NCBI RefSeq assembly: GCF_009707865.1
Contig: NZ_WMBA01000007.1
Coordinates: 1 to 64,000 of the forward strand
Length of the DNA stretch: 64,000 nucleotides
Direction of reading: 5' to 3'
Source: Amycolatopsis pithecellobii
GTDB taxonomy: Bacteria > Actinomycetota > Actinomycetes > Mycobacteriales > Pseudonocardiaceae
Shown: positions 1 through 10,434 of the stretch, piece by piece
How the letters are laid out: each line of letters starts with the position of its first letter
Position numbering within the stretch: the stretch's first letter is position 1
The notes under the pieces: generated by a model
Told to the model about the DNA's origin: nothing
The model's input: only the letters and a program-made list of their open reading frames with translations
Databases searched by the model: none
Translations under genes and position numbers: made by a program

Positions 1-510
1 GGGCTGCTGGCCATTTTCGGCATCGCCGCCGGCAATCTCGTCCAAGGCACGGCGGTGGGGCTGGGGCTGGGCACGCTGCTCGTGCGGTCGCAGCCGCTGT
101 TCTTGACACTGCGCTGGGCCGGAGTGGTTTACCTGTGCTATCTCGGCTTCCAGGCGCTACGCGGGGCGTGGCGCGGCGACTACGCGAAGCTCGATGTGCT
201 CGGCTCGCGCGCGACCGGATTCCGGCGCTGGCGCGAGGGTTTCCTGTCCAACATCACGAACCCGAAGGTGCTCGCGCTGTACCTGTCCGTGCTGCCGCAG
301 TTCCTCGACCCGCACGGCACGAGCGCAGGGGACGCTCTGATGCTCGCGTACACGGTGGCGGTGCTGGGCGCCTTGTGGCTGCTGGTGTTGATGGCGCTGG
401 TGCACCGCGTACGCATCTGGCTGCAGCGCCGCCGGGTACGCCGCTCCCTCGACGCGGTCACCGGCACGGCCCTGATCGGCTTCGGCATCGCGCTGGCCGC
501 GGAAGCCTAG
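1..510 (+). CDS. LysE-family amino acid/metabolite exporter, 5'-truncated by window edge
   Basis: The reading frame is open from base 1, so the N-terminus lies outside the window; 169 residues remain. Three or four hydrophobic segments are visible, including one near the start (GLLAIFGIAAGNLV), one around WAGVVYLCYLGFQAL and one around LMLAYTVAVLGALWLLVL. The segment with SNITNPKVLALYLSVLPQF is the typical NPK region of LysE/RhtB inner-membrane exporters, which extrude amino acids or related small molecules. Substrate cannot be told. Its TAG stop shares the CTAG palindrome at 507-510 with the stop of the convergent neighbour. Confidence 0.85.
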   Translation, partial: GLLAIFGIAAGNLVQGTAVGLGLGTLLVRSQPLFLTLRWAGVVYLCYLGFQALRGAWRGDYAKLDVLGSRATGFRRWREGFLSNITNPKVLALYLSVLPQFLDPHGTSAGDALMLAYTVAVLGALWLLVLMALVHRVRIWLQRRRVRRSLDAVTGTALIGFGIALAAEA

Positions 511-1082
511 AGCAGCTCGTCGAAATGCACCGAGAACGCGAATGGCTGGGCGAGCGACATCTTGGTCGTGAATACTCCAGCCGAGGCGTAGGTGCCCGTC
601 GTCGGGTCGAGCCGGTAGCAGAACACGCTGATTCCGCTGGGCTCGTCGTTGCTGTTCTCGACGCGCCAGAAGTGCGGGATCCCGGCGCGGGCGTACTCCG
701 CGGGCTTGTCGGTCTGGTCGGCGGTCATCGAACCGGGTGACATGACCTCGACGACGAGGGTGCAGTGCTCTGGCCTGAGCACCTCGTCCGCGTCGAGCGA
801 GGCGTCGTAGACGACGATGTCCGGCCGCCTGTTCAGCAGCGGCACATCCCGCAGCCGAAGATCGACGTCATTCGCCACCGCCGAATCCGAGTCGGTAGCC
901 GACTCCAGCAGGTTGGCTAGTCGGCGTGCCAGAATCTGATGCGGTCGGCGGGGGGCCGGGTTCACGACAATCGCTCCATCGACGATCTCGAGGCCCCGGC
1001 AGACATCCTCCGGTAGTGCCTCGTATTCGGCTGCGGTCAGCCCTTCAGGCGGGAGGACCATCCAGTCAGGCAGCGCTGTCAT
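507..1082 (-). CDS. Uma2-family (PD-(D/E)XK nuclease fold) protein
   Basis: A 191-residue protein starting at the ATG at 1082; longer in-frame extensions would run into murA. The core matches the Uma2/DUF820 restriction-endonuclease-like fold: RRPDIVVYD, then LVVEVMSPGS, then DKPAEYARAGIPHFW, the usual arrangement of catalytic D, E and K plus the conserved EYA-GIP-W segment. Family members occur in many copies in actinomycetes and cyanobacteria and their biological role is poorly known. It is convergent with the exporter and downstream of murA but probably not part of the same unit. Family assignment is firm; function is not. Confidence 0.85.
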   Translation of the reverse strand: MTALPDWMVLPPEGLTAAEYEALPEDVCRGLEIVDGAIVVNPAPRRPHQILARRLANLLESATDSDSAVANDVDLRLRDVPLLNRRPDIVVYDASLDADEVLRPEHCTLVVEVMSPGSMTADQTDKPAEYARAGIPHFWRVENSNDEPSGISVFCYRLDPTTGTYASAGVFTTKMSLAQPFAFSVHFDELL

Positions 1083-1159
1083 GAGAACCCCAAACTGTGC
1101 GATCGTTTCCCCATCATACGGTGCCACGGGGTCATCGATGCACGTGAACGCGGTCGCGG

Positions 1160-2434
1160 TCAGGCGCGGTCCGGCTCGCCGGTGACGCGCTCGATGCGGG
1201 CGCCCAGCCGGTTCAGGTTCTCCACGAAGTGCGGGTAACCGCGGTCGATGTGGAAGACGTCCCAGATCTCGGTCACCCCGTCGGCGCACAGGCCGGCCAG
1301 CACGAGACCCGCGCCGGCGCGGATGTCCGAGGCCCAGACCGGCGCGCTCGACAACGCCTCGACACCGCGCACCACCGCGTGATGCCCGTCGGTGCGCGCG
1401 TCCGCGCCGAGGCGCTGCATCTCCTCGATGAACCGGAAACGCGCCTCGTACACGTTTTCCGTGATCATCGACGTCCCCTCCGACACCGCGGACAACGCGA
1501 CCGCGAACGGCTGCAGGTCCGTCGCGAAACCGGGGTATGGCAACGTCACGAAGTCGACTGCCTTCGGCCGCTCCGCCTGGACGATGCGAAAACCCTTGCC
1601 GTCAAAGGGAATCACCTCCGCGCCGGCGAGGCGAAGCTTGTCCAGCACCAGATCCAGATGGTGGGGGTTCACCCCCCGCACCGTGAGATCGCCACGCGTC
1701 ATCGCCGCCGCGAACGCCCACGTCGCGCCGACGATCCGGTCGCCGATGACGCGATGTTCCGTCGGGTGGAGGGCATCGACGCCGTGCACGGTCAGCGTGG
1801 ACGTGCCCGCGCCCTCGATCTTCGCGCCCATCTCGATGAGCATCGTGCAGATGTCGGCGATCTCCGGCTCACGCGCGGCGTTGTCGATCACCGTCGTGCC
1901 GTCCGCCAGCACTGCGGCCATCAGGATGTTCTCGGTCGCGCCGACACTCGGGAAGTCCAGCCAGATCTGCGCGCCCCGCAGCTCGTCGGCCTTCGCCACC
2001 ACGCAGCCGTGTTCGATCGTGCTCGTCGCACCCAGCGACCGCAGCCCGCTCTGATGCATGTCCAGCGGCCGCGAACCGATCGCGTCCCCGCCCGGCAATG
2101 CGACCACGGCCCGCTTGAGCCTGCCGACCAGCGGGCCGAGGACACACACCGACGCCCGCAGCTTGCCCATCGCCGGCGAGTCGGCGCGGTGGGAGAGCGC
2201 GGAAGGCGTGGTGATCCTGACCGTGTCGCCGTCGATCTCGACCTCGCAGCCGACGCTGCGCAGCACATCCCCCATCAGCGGGACGTCCAGGATCTTGGGG
2301 CAGTTGGTGATGGTCGTGGTGCCCTCGGCGAGCAGCGCCGCCGCCATCAGCTTGAGGACGCTGTTCTTGGCGCCCACAACTTCGACTTCGCCCACCAGAC
2401 GGGCCCCACCATGCACATCGAAGTGCTCGCTCAT
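1160..2434 (-). CDS. murA: UDP-N-acetylglucosamine 1-carboxyvinyltransferase
   Basis: A 424-residue cytoplasmic enzyme for the first committed step of peptidoglycan synthesis, transferring enolpyruvate from PEP to UDP-GlcNAc. Start chosen at the ATG at 2434 ([10 protein letters not shown]), because the EPT fold begins at once and upstream residues look non-coding. [10 protein letters not shown] (about 21-30) is the conserved N-terminal substrate-binding stretch. The active-site loop reads GGDAIGSRP with Asp at residue 117, where E. coli has Cys115. The same Asp occurs in M. tuberculosis MurA and gives insensitivity to fosfomycin. The gene is divergent from the M16-like gene. Confidence 0.97.
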   Translation of the reverse strand: MSEHFDVHGGARLVGEVEVVGAKNSVLKLMAAALLAEGTTTITNCPKILDVPLMGDVLRSVGCEVEIDGDTVRITTPSALSHRADSPAMGKLRASVCVLGPLVGRLKRAVVALPGGDAIGSRPLDMHQSGLRSLGATSTIEHGCVVAKADELRGAQIWLDFPSVGATENILMAAVLADGTTVIDNAAREPEIADICTMLIEMGAKIEGAGTSTLTVHGVDALHPTEHRVIGDRIVGATWAFAAAMTRGDLTVRGVNPHHLDLVLDKLRLAGAEVIPFDGKGFRIVQAERPKAVDFVTLPYPGFATDLQPFAVALSAVSEGTSMITENVYEARFRFIEEMQRLGADARTDGHHAVVRGVEALSSAPVWASDIRAGAGLVLAGLCADGVTEIWDVFHIDRGYPHFVENLNRLGARIERVTGEPDRA

Positions 2435-2568
2435 GGCCGTCATCATGCCTGCCGGACACGCCACCCGATCGGTGGGGCACGCGATGACACGCCGCGACAC
2501 GATTCATGCAGAAGTGTGAAACACTACGCGCTCTCGTAGCGACAGACGGCTGATCGCGTGACCATTTT

Positions 2569-2580
2569 GGGGAAGGAAGG
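2569..2580 (+). promoter_or_regulatory. Shine-Dalgarno that fixes the M16-like gene start
   Basis: The purine run GGGGAAGGAAGG lies 4 bases before the ATG at 2585 and overlaps the coding part of the alternative GTG start at 2558, which itself has no ribosome binding site. Confidence 0.75.
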
Positions 2581-2584
2581 CCCG

Positions 2585-4090
2585 ATGGTGGCTCGCCCGG
2601 CCGTGCCGGATCTACCGACAGTTCACCGGACCGAGGTAGACGGCGTTCCGGTGTTCTGGCATACCCAACCCGGTCGGCTTAACGCGAGCCTCGTGTTCGG
2701 GGTGGGTGTCGCCCACGAGACGTTCCTCGGCACGGGCCTGACCCATCTCGTCGAGCACCTGGCGATGCGCCCGTTGCGGACCGCCCGGTACGACGCCAAC
2801 GCGACGACCGCGATGGTGCATACCAGTTTCGAAGTCACCAGCGGTCCGGAAACGGTCGTCGAGCACCTGCGCCGGATCTGCGTTTCGCTGGGCAACCTCG
2901 ACACCGGGCCGCTCGAGCTGGAACGCGGCGTGCTCGTCGCCGAGGAGCGCGCCAGCGAAGGCCCCGGCGTGACCGCGTGGCTGCCGGCGTCGATCTGGTT
3001 CGGTAACCAGGCCTACGGGCTCGCGGGGAACCTCCAGGTCGCGACCGTCCACGCCGGTGCGGACGACGTGCGCGCGTGGTGTGCCCAGTGGTTCCATCGC
3101 GGCAACGCGGCGCTCGTACTCTCCGGACCACCGCCTGCGGACCTGCGGCTCCCGCTGCCGGACGGGCCGCGGCGCCCGGCTCCCCAAATCACGCCGTTCC
3201 CGCTGGCCACACCCGCGCAGACCACCGTGCCCAACGGCGTCGTCGGCTGCGCACTCGTCGGCTGGACCGCGGAAATGGCTTGTGCGGCAAGCATTCTGAT
3301 CACCCGGCTCACGGATCGCCTGCGTCATCTGGAAGGTCTGGTCTACGACATCGCGTTCGACCACCAGCTGATCGACGGGCGCCGGACGGTGCTCGGGTTC
3401 GGTACCGACGTACCGGACCGGCACGCGCCCCGGGTCTTCGCCGCGATCCGCGCCGAACTCGCCGCACTGGGCGAGCAGGGGCCGACGGACGACGAGCTGG
3501 CCGCGGACCGGATGGGCCTGATGGAGCAGCTCACCGAGCACGAATTCACCGGGTACCGCGCGTTCGACGACGCGATGAGCGAGCTGACCGGCTGGCCTTC
3601 GTCGGCGGCGCACCAGAAGCAGGTCCTGGCCGGGCTCGACGCCGGCGCGGTGGCGGCGGCCGCCCACGAGCTGGCCGGACAGCTCGTACTGTGTGGTCCC
3701 CAAGGCCGCCTGCCCGCGGATCTGCCGGAGCTTCCTGGCAGCCCACTCGCGCCGGTCCGGGGCCGGGAACTCAAGCGCGCGATGGTCGGCTCGACGGCGC
3801 CACGCGGCTTCCGGCTCGTGGCCGGCGACGAGGGGCTGACCACGTATTACGGTTCGAGCCCGATACCGGTGACGGTCGTGCGCTTCGACGACGTCGCGGG
3901 CGTCGGCGTCGAGCACACCGACGGTGGGCTGCCCATCCTGCACGTGTTCGCCCGGCACGGCGGCATGATCACCGTCCGGCCCGGCGACTGGCGCAGCGGC
4001 CGGAATCTGGTGCGTGACCTGCTTGCCCGCCTTCCCGCCGGGTTGTGCTTCGACGCGCCGGACGCCATGCGGCTGTTCGAACAGTCCTGA
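2585..4090 (+). CDS. M16-family (insulinase/pitrilysin-like) metallopeptidase-like protein
   Basis: A 501-residue protein. ATG at 2585 is preceded by a strong GGGGAAGGAAGG Shine-Dalgarno at 2569-2580, so it is preferred over the GTG at 2558. The inverted zinc motif HxxEH is present at about residues 54-58 (HLVEH), and a possible third glutamate ligand lies in ERGVLVAEE some 70 residues on, as in M16 peptidases. The C-terminal half is diverged from classical members. No signal peptide is visible, so it is probably cytoplasmic. Substrate unknown. It is divergent from murA, with a shared 150-base promoter region. Confidence 0.75.
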   Translation: MVARPAVPDLPTVHRTEVDGVPVFWHTQPGRLNASLVFGVGVAHETFLGTGLTHLVEHLAMRPLRTARYDANATTAMVHTSFEVTSGPETVVEHLRRICVSLGNLDTGPLELERGVLVAEERASEGPGVTAWLPASIWFGNQAYGLAGNLQVATVHAGADDVRAWCAQWFHRGNAALVLSGPPPADLRLPLPDGPRRPAPQITPFPLATPAQTTVPNGVVGCALVGWTAEMACAASILITRLTDRLRHLEGLVYDIAFDHQLIDGRRTVLGFGTDVPDRHAPRVFAAIRAELAALGEQGPTDDELAADRMGLMEQLTEHEFTGYRAFDDAMSELTGWPSSAAHQKQVLAGLDAGAVAAAAHELAGQLVLCGPQGRLPADLPELPGSPLAPVRGRELKRAMVGSTAPRGFRLVAGDEGLTTYYGSSPIPVTVVRFDDVAGVGVEHTDGGLPILHVFARHGGMITVRPGDWRSGRNLVRDLLARLPAGLCFDAPDAMRLFEQS

Positions 4091-4122
4091 CCCGGCCCCT
4101 AGCGCCGCAGTACTCTCGCGGC

Positions 4123-4707
4123 ATGCCCGTACGGATCAACCGCGTGTACACCAAGGTCGGCGACAGCGGCACCACCGCGCTCGGCGACGGCTCGCGCGTC
4201 CCGAAGACCGACCCGCGGCTGGGTGCCTACGCCGATGTCGACGAGGCGAACTCCGTCATCGGGCTGGCGCTCGCGCTGGGCGGGCTGAGCGACGAAGTCG
4301 CCGACGTGCTGCGCCGGGTGCAGAACGACCTGTTCGACGTCGGCGCCGACCTGTGCGCACCCGTGGTGGAAAATCCTCCGTATCCCCCGCTGCGCATCAC
4401 CGATGCGTACATCACGCGGCTCGAAGGCTGGTGCGACACCTTCAACGAGCGGCTGCCGAAGCTGACTTCGTTCATCCTTCCCGGCGGCACTCCGGGCGCG
4501 GCGTTCCTGCATCAGGCCCGCACCGTGGCACGCCGGGCCGAGCGCAGCGGCTGGGCCCTCGTGGCGGCCGAAGGTGAGCGCACGAACACGCGCGCCGTGA
4601 AGTACCTGAACCGCCTGTCGGATCTGCTGTTCATCCTCGCCCGCCTGGCCAACCCCGACGGCGACGTACTTTGGCAGCCCGGCGGCGACACTCAGGCGAA
4701 CGGCTGA
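4123..4707 (+). CDS. PduO-type ATP:cob(I)alamin adenosyltransferase
   Basis: A 194-residue enzyme that transfers the adenosyl group of ATP to cob(I)alamin to make coenzyme B12. Start at ATG 4123 (MPVRINRVYTKVGDSG); upstream in-frame residues are unlike the family. The ATP-binding N-terminus TKVGDSGTTALGDGSRVPK, the helix with RRAERSGW, and the terminal YLNRLSDLLFILAR are all hallmarks of the PduO/CobA2 trimeric family. The gene sits next to murA and the atp operon as in mycobacteria (Rv1314c). Its last 16 bases overlap the convergent vapC-like gene. Confidence 0.95.
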   Translation: MPVRINRVYTKVGDSGTTALGDGSRVPKTDPRLGAYADVDEANSVIGLALALGGLSDEVADVLRRVQNDLFDVGADLCAPVVENPPYPPLRITDAYITRLEGWCDTFNERLPKLTSFILPGGTPGAAFLHQARTVARRAERSGWALVAAEGERTNTRAVKYLNRLSDLLFILARLANPDGDVLWQPGGDTQANG

Positions 4708-5120
4708 GCCCAGCGGAGCCCGGGAAACTTGGCGAAATCCCGGTCGTTGCTCACCCAGGTGGCGTCGTTCTCGAGTGCGAGCGCCGCGTGGTAGGCGTCC
4801 GGGACGAGGTTGGCGCGAGCATCGACGGTCCGGCAAAGGCCGGCGAAGATCTGCCAGTGCCGCGAGCCAGGCCGGATCGAAACCGCGGCAGGGGCACGTC
4901 GGATGGCCTCGCAGAACTCCAGTGCCGCACTCGGGGTGGTGGGCACACGAAAGATGCGATGGTTGGTCACCAGCCGGAGAAAGCCGGAGAGCACCAGCTC
5001 GCTGATTCCGACGGGTTCAACCCCGAGGAGCTTGTCCTGCAACCAGGACCGGTGTTTTTCGTGCTGCTGGGCATCCACTCGGAACGCGTACACCAGCACG
5101 TTGACGTCAACGATCAGCAT
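4692..5120 (-). CDS. PIN-domain toxin, VapC type
   Basis: A 142-residue PIN-domain ribonuclease. The acidic metal-binding residues are visible: Asp5 in LIVDVNVLVYAF, Glu in GISELVLSGFLR, and the two Asp of PDAYHAALA and SNDRDF near the C-terminus. VapC toxins cleave tRNA or rRNA when not neutralised. The start codon overlaps the antitoxin stop as TGATG, the usual coupling of toxin-antitoxin pairs. The 3' end overlaps the cobalamin adenosyltransferase by 16 bases on the other strand, so it was probably inserted or retained without disturbing that gene. Confidence 0.9.
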   Translation of the reverse strand: MLIVDVNVLVYAFRVDAQQHEKHRSWLQDKLLGVEPVGISELVLSGFLRLVTNHRIFRVPTTPSAALEFCEAIRRAPAAVSIRPGSRHWQIFAGLCRTVDARANLVPDAYHAALALENDATWVSNDRDFAKFPGLRWAQPFA

Positions 5121-5374
5121 CAGCGACCTTGGATGTCCTCATCAAGCAGCGCAGCAAGCTGCTCCTTGTCGTCCAGGTCCACACCCGGCTGCAAGCCACC
5201 CTCGCCACCGGTGGGCAGGTGGAAAGTCGATGCCGTCCGCTGTGCATCTGCCGCCCTGCTGATGAAGACCCGGAGCGCATCGTCGACGACGGCACCCAGT
5301 GGCCGACCGCTTTGCATGGCGAGACTCTTCGCCTCCCGCAGCAACGTGTCGTCGATATTCACCGTGGTCCGCAT
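5120..5374 (-). CDS. VapB-type antitoxin (ribbon-helix-helix)
   Basis: An 84-residue protein. MRTTVNIDDTLLREAKSLA is a typical ribbon-helix-helix N-terminus (DNA-binding beta strand followed by helix), and the acidic C-terminal part (DLDDKEQLAALLDEDI) is the expected toxin-binding tail. It overlaps the PIN toxin by 1 base. Such antitoxins repress their own promoter, which would lie around 5375-5430, where a run of AT-rich sequence (CATCATAACATCACCCATG) stands out from the high-GC surroundings. Confidence 0.88.
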   Translation of the reverse strand: MRTTVNIDDTLLREAKSLAMQSGRPLGAVVDDALRVFISRAADAQRTASTFHLPTGGEGGLQPGVDLDDKEQLAALLDEDIQGR

Positions 5375-5434
5375 GCGAACATCATAACATCACCCATGTG
5401 CATCATGATGCACCACAACGCTGACCTGCGGAAA

Positions 5435-5869
5435 TCAGCTTGCGCGCGGTAGTCGCCGCCCCGGGGGAGCCGATTCCAGCCAAGACAGGAAGCCCGTCAG
5501 CGCGCCCGGGCCCATGGCGATTTCGATCGGCTCGTGTCCGTCGCATTCGCAGCGCAGTACGGTCGCGTCGGCAGGCACGGCGTAGGCCTCGGTGCCCGCC
5601 GGGTCACGGCGGTCGGCGATCATCAGGGACTGGCGCTCGAACACCCGATCCGGCCCGGTGCGAAGGCTCCACACGCGGTACCAGGCGAAGATCTCGCCCT
5701 CGTACCGGCCGATCCCCAGATGCCAGCCCGCCCTGGTGTTGTCCGGGTTCCATCGCAGCGCGACGCTGACACCACCGCCGCGGCGCATCCGCACCCAGCG
5801 CAATCCGTACCAGGCCGCGATGACAGCAAGGCCAAGCAGGAGGACCAGGACCACCAACGCGATCTCCAT
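5435..5869 (-). CDS. DUF2550 single-pass membrane protein
   Basis: A 144-residue protein with one N-terminal transmembrane helix (about residues 2-24, EIALVVLVLLLGLAVIAAWYG) followed by a soluble domain containing WHLGIGRYEGEIFAWYRVWSL. This is the DUF2550 family found just downstream of atpC in actinobacteria (Rv1312 in M. tuberculosis). Only 25 bases separate it from atpC, so it is likely co-transcribed with the ATP synthase. Function unknown. Confidence 0.9.
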   Translation of the reverse strand: MEIALVVLVLLLGLAVIAAWYGLRWVRMRRGGGVSVALRWNPDNTRAGWHLGIGRYEGEIFAWYRVWSLRTGPDRVFERQSLMIADRRDPAGTEAYAVPADATVLRCECDGHEPIEIAMGPGALTGFLSWLESAPPGRRLPRAS

Positions 5870-5894
5870 GGCCGGCTCCTGCTCGTCGCCCGCG

Positions 5895-6260
5895 TCAGGC
5901 CGGCTGACCGGCCGCTCGCAGGCGGGCGCTCGCCCTCGCCCGTTCCGCCTCGTCCTCGGCGCTGAGCGCGGCCCGCGCGGCTTCGACGTCGATCTCGTCG
6001 GCCAGCTCGGCGGACTCGGCGAGCACGCTCACTCGCTCGTTCGTCACGGACAGGAACCCGCCGTGCACGGCGGCGTGGACCGTGTCGCCGTCAGTAGTGT
6101 TGATCTTGACGATGCCGCCCTCGACGAGCTGCCCGAGTACCGGCTCGTGACCGGGCATGATGCCGATCTCGCCCTCGGTGGTCTGCGCGACCACGAACGT
6201 GGCCTGGCCCGACCAGAGGCGGCGCTCGACGGCGACAAGCTCGACGGATATCTCAGCCAC
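5895..6260 (-). CDS. atpC: F1Fo ATP synthase subunit epsilon
   Basis: A 121-residue subunit of the F1 central stalk. GTG start at 6260 with the Shine-Dalgarno AAGGAGATGG upstream. The N-terminal beta sandwich ([40 protein letters not shown]) is diagnostic. The C-terminal helical part is short, as usual in actinobacteria. Separated from atpD by 124 bases that contain a terminator-like hairpin, unlike the tight spacing elsewhere in the operon. Confidence 0.97.
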   Translation of the reverse strand: MAEISVELVAVERRLWSGQATFVVAQTTEGEIGIMPGHEPVLGQLVEGGIVKINTTDGDTVHAAVHGGFLSVTNERVSVLAESAELADEIDVEAARAALSAEDEAERARASARLRAAGQPA

Positions 6261-6332
6261 GTAGCCATCTCCTTGCTGTGTCAGGGGGCGCCGCTCACGC
6301 AGAGTGTAATACGCCCGGATCGGTTGACGAAA

Positions 6333-6373
6333 ACGGCGGGACTTGAGTCCATAAAGGACACACGCCCCGCCGT
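6333..6373 (-). terminator. Hairpin with T-run between atpD and atpC
   Basis: Arms ACGGCGGG (6333-6340) and CCCGCCGT (6366-6373) pair perfectly with a 25-base loop. On the transcribed minus strand the hairpin is followed by TTTT. It may lower read-through from atpD into atpC, act as an mRNA processing or stabilising element, or be a leaky terminator. A possible -10-like TACACT lies downstream on the minus strand (6305-6310) but no good -35 was found. Confidence 0.5.
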
Positions 6374-6384
6374 GTTCCGTCAGC

Positions 6385-7809
<1,425 letters not shown>

Positions 7810-8727
7810 CTACTCATCACTTCCTACAGCGGCGAGCGCATCGGCCCCACCGACGATTTCGCTGATCTCCTGCGTGATCTGGGCCTGCCGGGCCTGGTTC
7901 GCCTGCCGGGTGTAGGTGTTCACCAGGTCGTTGGCGTTGTCCGAGGCCGACTTCATCGCGGTCCGCCGCGCGGCCAGCTCGGATGCCGCCGACTCCAGCA
8001 AGGCCGAGAAGATCCGCGTGTTGATGTACTTCGGCAGCAGGGCCGACAACAGGCGGTCCGCGCTGGGCTCGAACTCGTAGGCGGGCAGGATCTCGCCGGG
8101 CTGAGCCGCCGCGGCGCCTTCCTGCTCCTCCTCCGCGTACTCGATCTCCAGCGGGGCCATCCGCTTGGCCGTGGGCACCTGGCTGAGCATCGAGCGGAAC
8201 TCGGTGTACACGATGTGCACCTCGTCCACGCCGTTCTCGGCCAGGAACGACTCGGTGAGCGCCCGGCCCGCCTCGGCCGCGTTCTCGTAGTGCGGCTGGT
8301 CGGAGAACCCGGTCCAGTGCTCCGCCACTTCGCGGCCGCGGAACCGGTAGTAGTTCAGGCCCTTGCCCCCGATGACGTACACCGACGGCTCCTTGCCTTC
8401 CTTACGCAGCAAGGAAAGCAACTCCTCGGTGGTGCGCAGCACGTTGGTGTTGTAACCACCGCACAGGCCCTTGTCACTGGTCACCACCAGCACCGCCGCC
8501 CGTGTCGGGTTGACGCGCTCGACGAGGAACGGATCGTCCAAATTGGACGCCGCTCCGGCGAGCGCCGAGAGCACCTTCGTGATCTCGGTCGAGTAGGGCC
8601 GGGAAGCCTCCACCCGCGCCTGCGCACGGCCGATACGCGAGGTGGCGATCAGTTCCATCGCCTTGGTGATCTTGCCGATCGATTTGGTCGCCCGGATCTT
8701 TGCCCGGAGCTCACGAAGTTGCGCCAT
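7810..8727 (-). CDS. atpG: F1Fo ATP synthase subunit gamma
   Basis: A 305-residue central-stalk rotor subunit. The N-terminal coiled-coil helix ([20 protein letters not shown], with [16 protein letters not shown]) and C-terminal helix ([21 protein letters not shown], with [16 protein letters not shown]) are canonical, as is [10 protein letters not shown] in the Rossmann part. A Glu/Ala-rich insert ([14 protein letters not shown]) is seen near residue 190-200. It lies 11 bases after atpA and abuts atpD. Confidence 0.98.
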   Translation of the reverse strand: MAQLRELRAKIRATKSIGKITKAMELIATSRIGRAQARVEASRPYSTEITKVLSALAGAASNLDDPFLVERVNPTRAAVLVVTSDKGLCGGYNTNVLRTTEELLSLLRKEGKEPSVYVIGGKGLNYYRFRGREVAEHWTGFSDQPHYENAAEAGRALTESFLAENGVDEVHIVYTEFRSMLSQVPTAKRMAPLEIEYAEEEQEGAAAAQPGEILPAYEFEPSADRLLSALLPKYINTRIFSALLESAASELAARRTAMKSASDNANDLVNTYTRQANQARQAQITQEISEIVGGADALAAVGSDE

Positions 8728-8738
8728 CAGCTATCCGG

Positions 8739-10382
8739 TCAGTTCTTCGGGGCGGGCTTGTTGACCTTCACGGTCTCCTGCCCGACCTCGTCGGCGTCCA
8801 ATGCCTCGGCCTCCGCCTCGTTGACGATGCGCCCGCCCTCGGCGGTGGTGAAGCCCTTCTTGAACTCGCCCGTCGCGGTGACGACGCGCTCGGCCAGCTC
8901 GTCGGTCCACTGACCCTTGTCCCGGATCTCGGCGAGGATGTCGTCGTGCTTGTGGCGCAGGTTCTCCAGCAGCTCGTGGTTGAACCGCGCGACATCCTCG
9001 ACCGGCACGTTGTCGAAGTGCCCGTTGGTGCCGAGGTACACGGTGACGACCTGCTGCTCGACCGGGACCGGCGAGTACTGGGGCTGCTTGAGCACCTCGT
9101 ACAGGCGGACACCACGGTCCAGCTGGGCGCGCGAGGTCGCGTCGAGGTCGGAGGCGAAGGCGGCGAACGCCTGCAGCTCCTGGTACTGCGACAGGTCGAT
9201 CCGCAGCGAACCCGAGACCTTCTTCATCGCCTTGATCTGCGCGTCACCACCGACGCGGGACACCGACGTGGTCACGTCGACCGCGGGGCGCTGGCCCGAG
9301 TTGAACAGGTCCGACTGGAAGAAGCACTGGCCGTCGGTGATCGAGATGACGTTCGTCGGGATGTAGGCCGAGATGTCGTTGGCCTTGGTCTCGATGATCG
9401 GCAGCCCGGTCAGCGAACCGCCGCCCAGCTCGTCGGACAGCTTCGCGCACCGCTCGAGCAGCCGCGAGTGCAAGTAGAAGACATCGCCGGGGAACGCCTC
9501 GCGGCCCGGCGGGCGGCGCAGCAGCAGCGAGATCGCGCGGTAGGCGTCGGCCTGCTTGGACAGGTCGTCGAACACGATCAGCACATGCTTGCCCTGGTAC
9601 ATCCAGTGCTGGCCCAGTGCCGAACCGGTGTAGGGGGCGAGCCACTTGAAGCCGGCCGAGTCCGAGGCCGGAGCCGCGACGATCGTGGTGTACTCCAGTG
9701 CGCCGGCGTCTTCCAGCGACTTGCGCACACCGGCGATGGTCGAGCCCTTCTGGCCGACCGCGACGTAGATGCAGCGGACCTGCTTGGCCGGGTCGCCGGT
9801 CTCCCAGTTCGCCTTCTGGTTGATGATCGTGTCGACGCAGACCGCGGTCTTGCCGGTCTTGCGGTCACCGATGATCAGCTGGCGCTGGCCACGGCCGATC
9901 GGGGTCATCGCGTCGATCGCGGTGATACCGGTCTGCAGCGGCTCGGACACCGGCTGCCGCTCGACCACCGAGGCGGCCTGCAGCTCCAGCGCGCGGCGCT
10001 CGTCCGAGGCGATGTCACCGAGGCCGTCGATCGGCGCGCCCAGCGGGTCGATGACCCGGCCGAGGAAGCTCTCGCCGACCGGGATCGACAGGATCTGCCC
10101 GGTCCGCTTGACCTCCTGGCCCTCTTCGATCTGCTCGTAGTTACCCAGGATGACGACACCGATCTGGCGCGGCTCCAGGTTCTGCGCGACGCCGAGGATG
10201 CCGCCGGGGAACTCCAGCAGCTCGTTCGCCATGGTCGAGGGCAGGCCCTCCACGTGCGCGACGCCGTCACCGGTGTCCACGACGACGCCGACCTCTTCCC
10301 GGCTCACGTCGGGTGAGTAACTCGAGACGTAGTTCTCGATCGCGCTCCGGATCTCGTCCGAGGAGATCGTCAGCTCCGCCAT
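8739..10382 (-). CDS. atpA: F1Fo ATP synthase subunit alpha
   Basis: 547 residues; ATG at 10382 ([15 protein letters not shown]) chosen because further upstream codons are in the atpH-atpA gap and unlike the family. Walker A GDRKTGKT at about 172-179. The protein is some 35 residues longer than E. coli alpha, the extra residues being an acidic C-terminal tail ([16 protein letters not shown]). A C-terminal extension of alpha is known from mycobacteria, where it restrains ATP hydrolysis; a similar role here is inference. Confidence 0.98.
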   Translation of the reverse strand: MAELTISSDEIRSAIENYVSSYSPDVSREEVGVVVDTGDGVAHVEGLPSTMANELLEFPGGILGVAQNLEPRQIGVVILGNYEQIEEGQEVKRTGQILSIPVGESFLGRVIDPLGAPIDGLGDIASDERRALELQAASVVERQPVSEPLQTGITAIDAMTPIGRGQRQLIIGDRKTGKTAVCVDTIINQKANWETGDPAKQVRCIYVAVGQKGSTIAGVRKSLEDAGALEYTTIVAAPASDSAGFKWLAPYTGSALGQHWMYQGKHVLIVFDDLSKQADAYRAISLLLRRPPGREAFPGDVFYLHSRLLERCAKLSDELGGGSLTGLPIIETKANDISAYIPTNVISITDGQCFFQSDLFNSGQRPAVDVTTSVSRVGGDAQIKAMKKVSGSLRIDLSQYQELQAFAAFASDLDATSRAQLDRGVRLYEVLKQPQYSPVPVEQQVVTVYLGTNGHFDNVPVEDVARFNHELLENLRHKHDDILAEIRDKGQWTDELAERVVTATGEFKKGFTTAEGGRIVNEAEAEALDADEVGQETVKVNKPAPKN

Positions 10383-10434
10383 GTCGTTCCCGCTCTCGCT
10401 TCGTTCTTGCCAGTGTCCAAAGTCTTTGTTGTCG

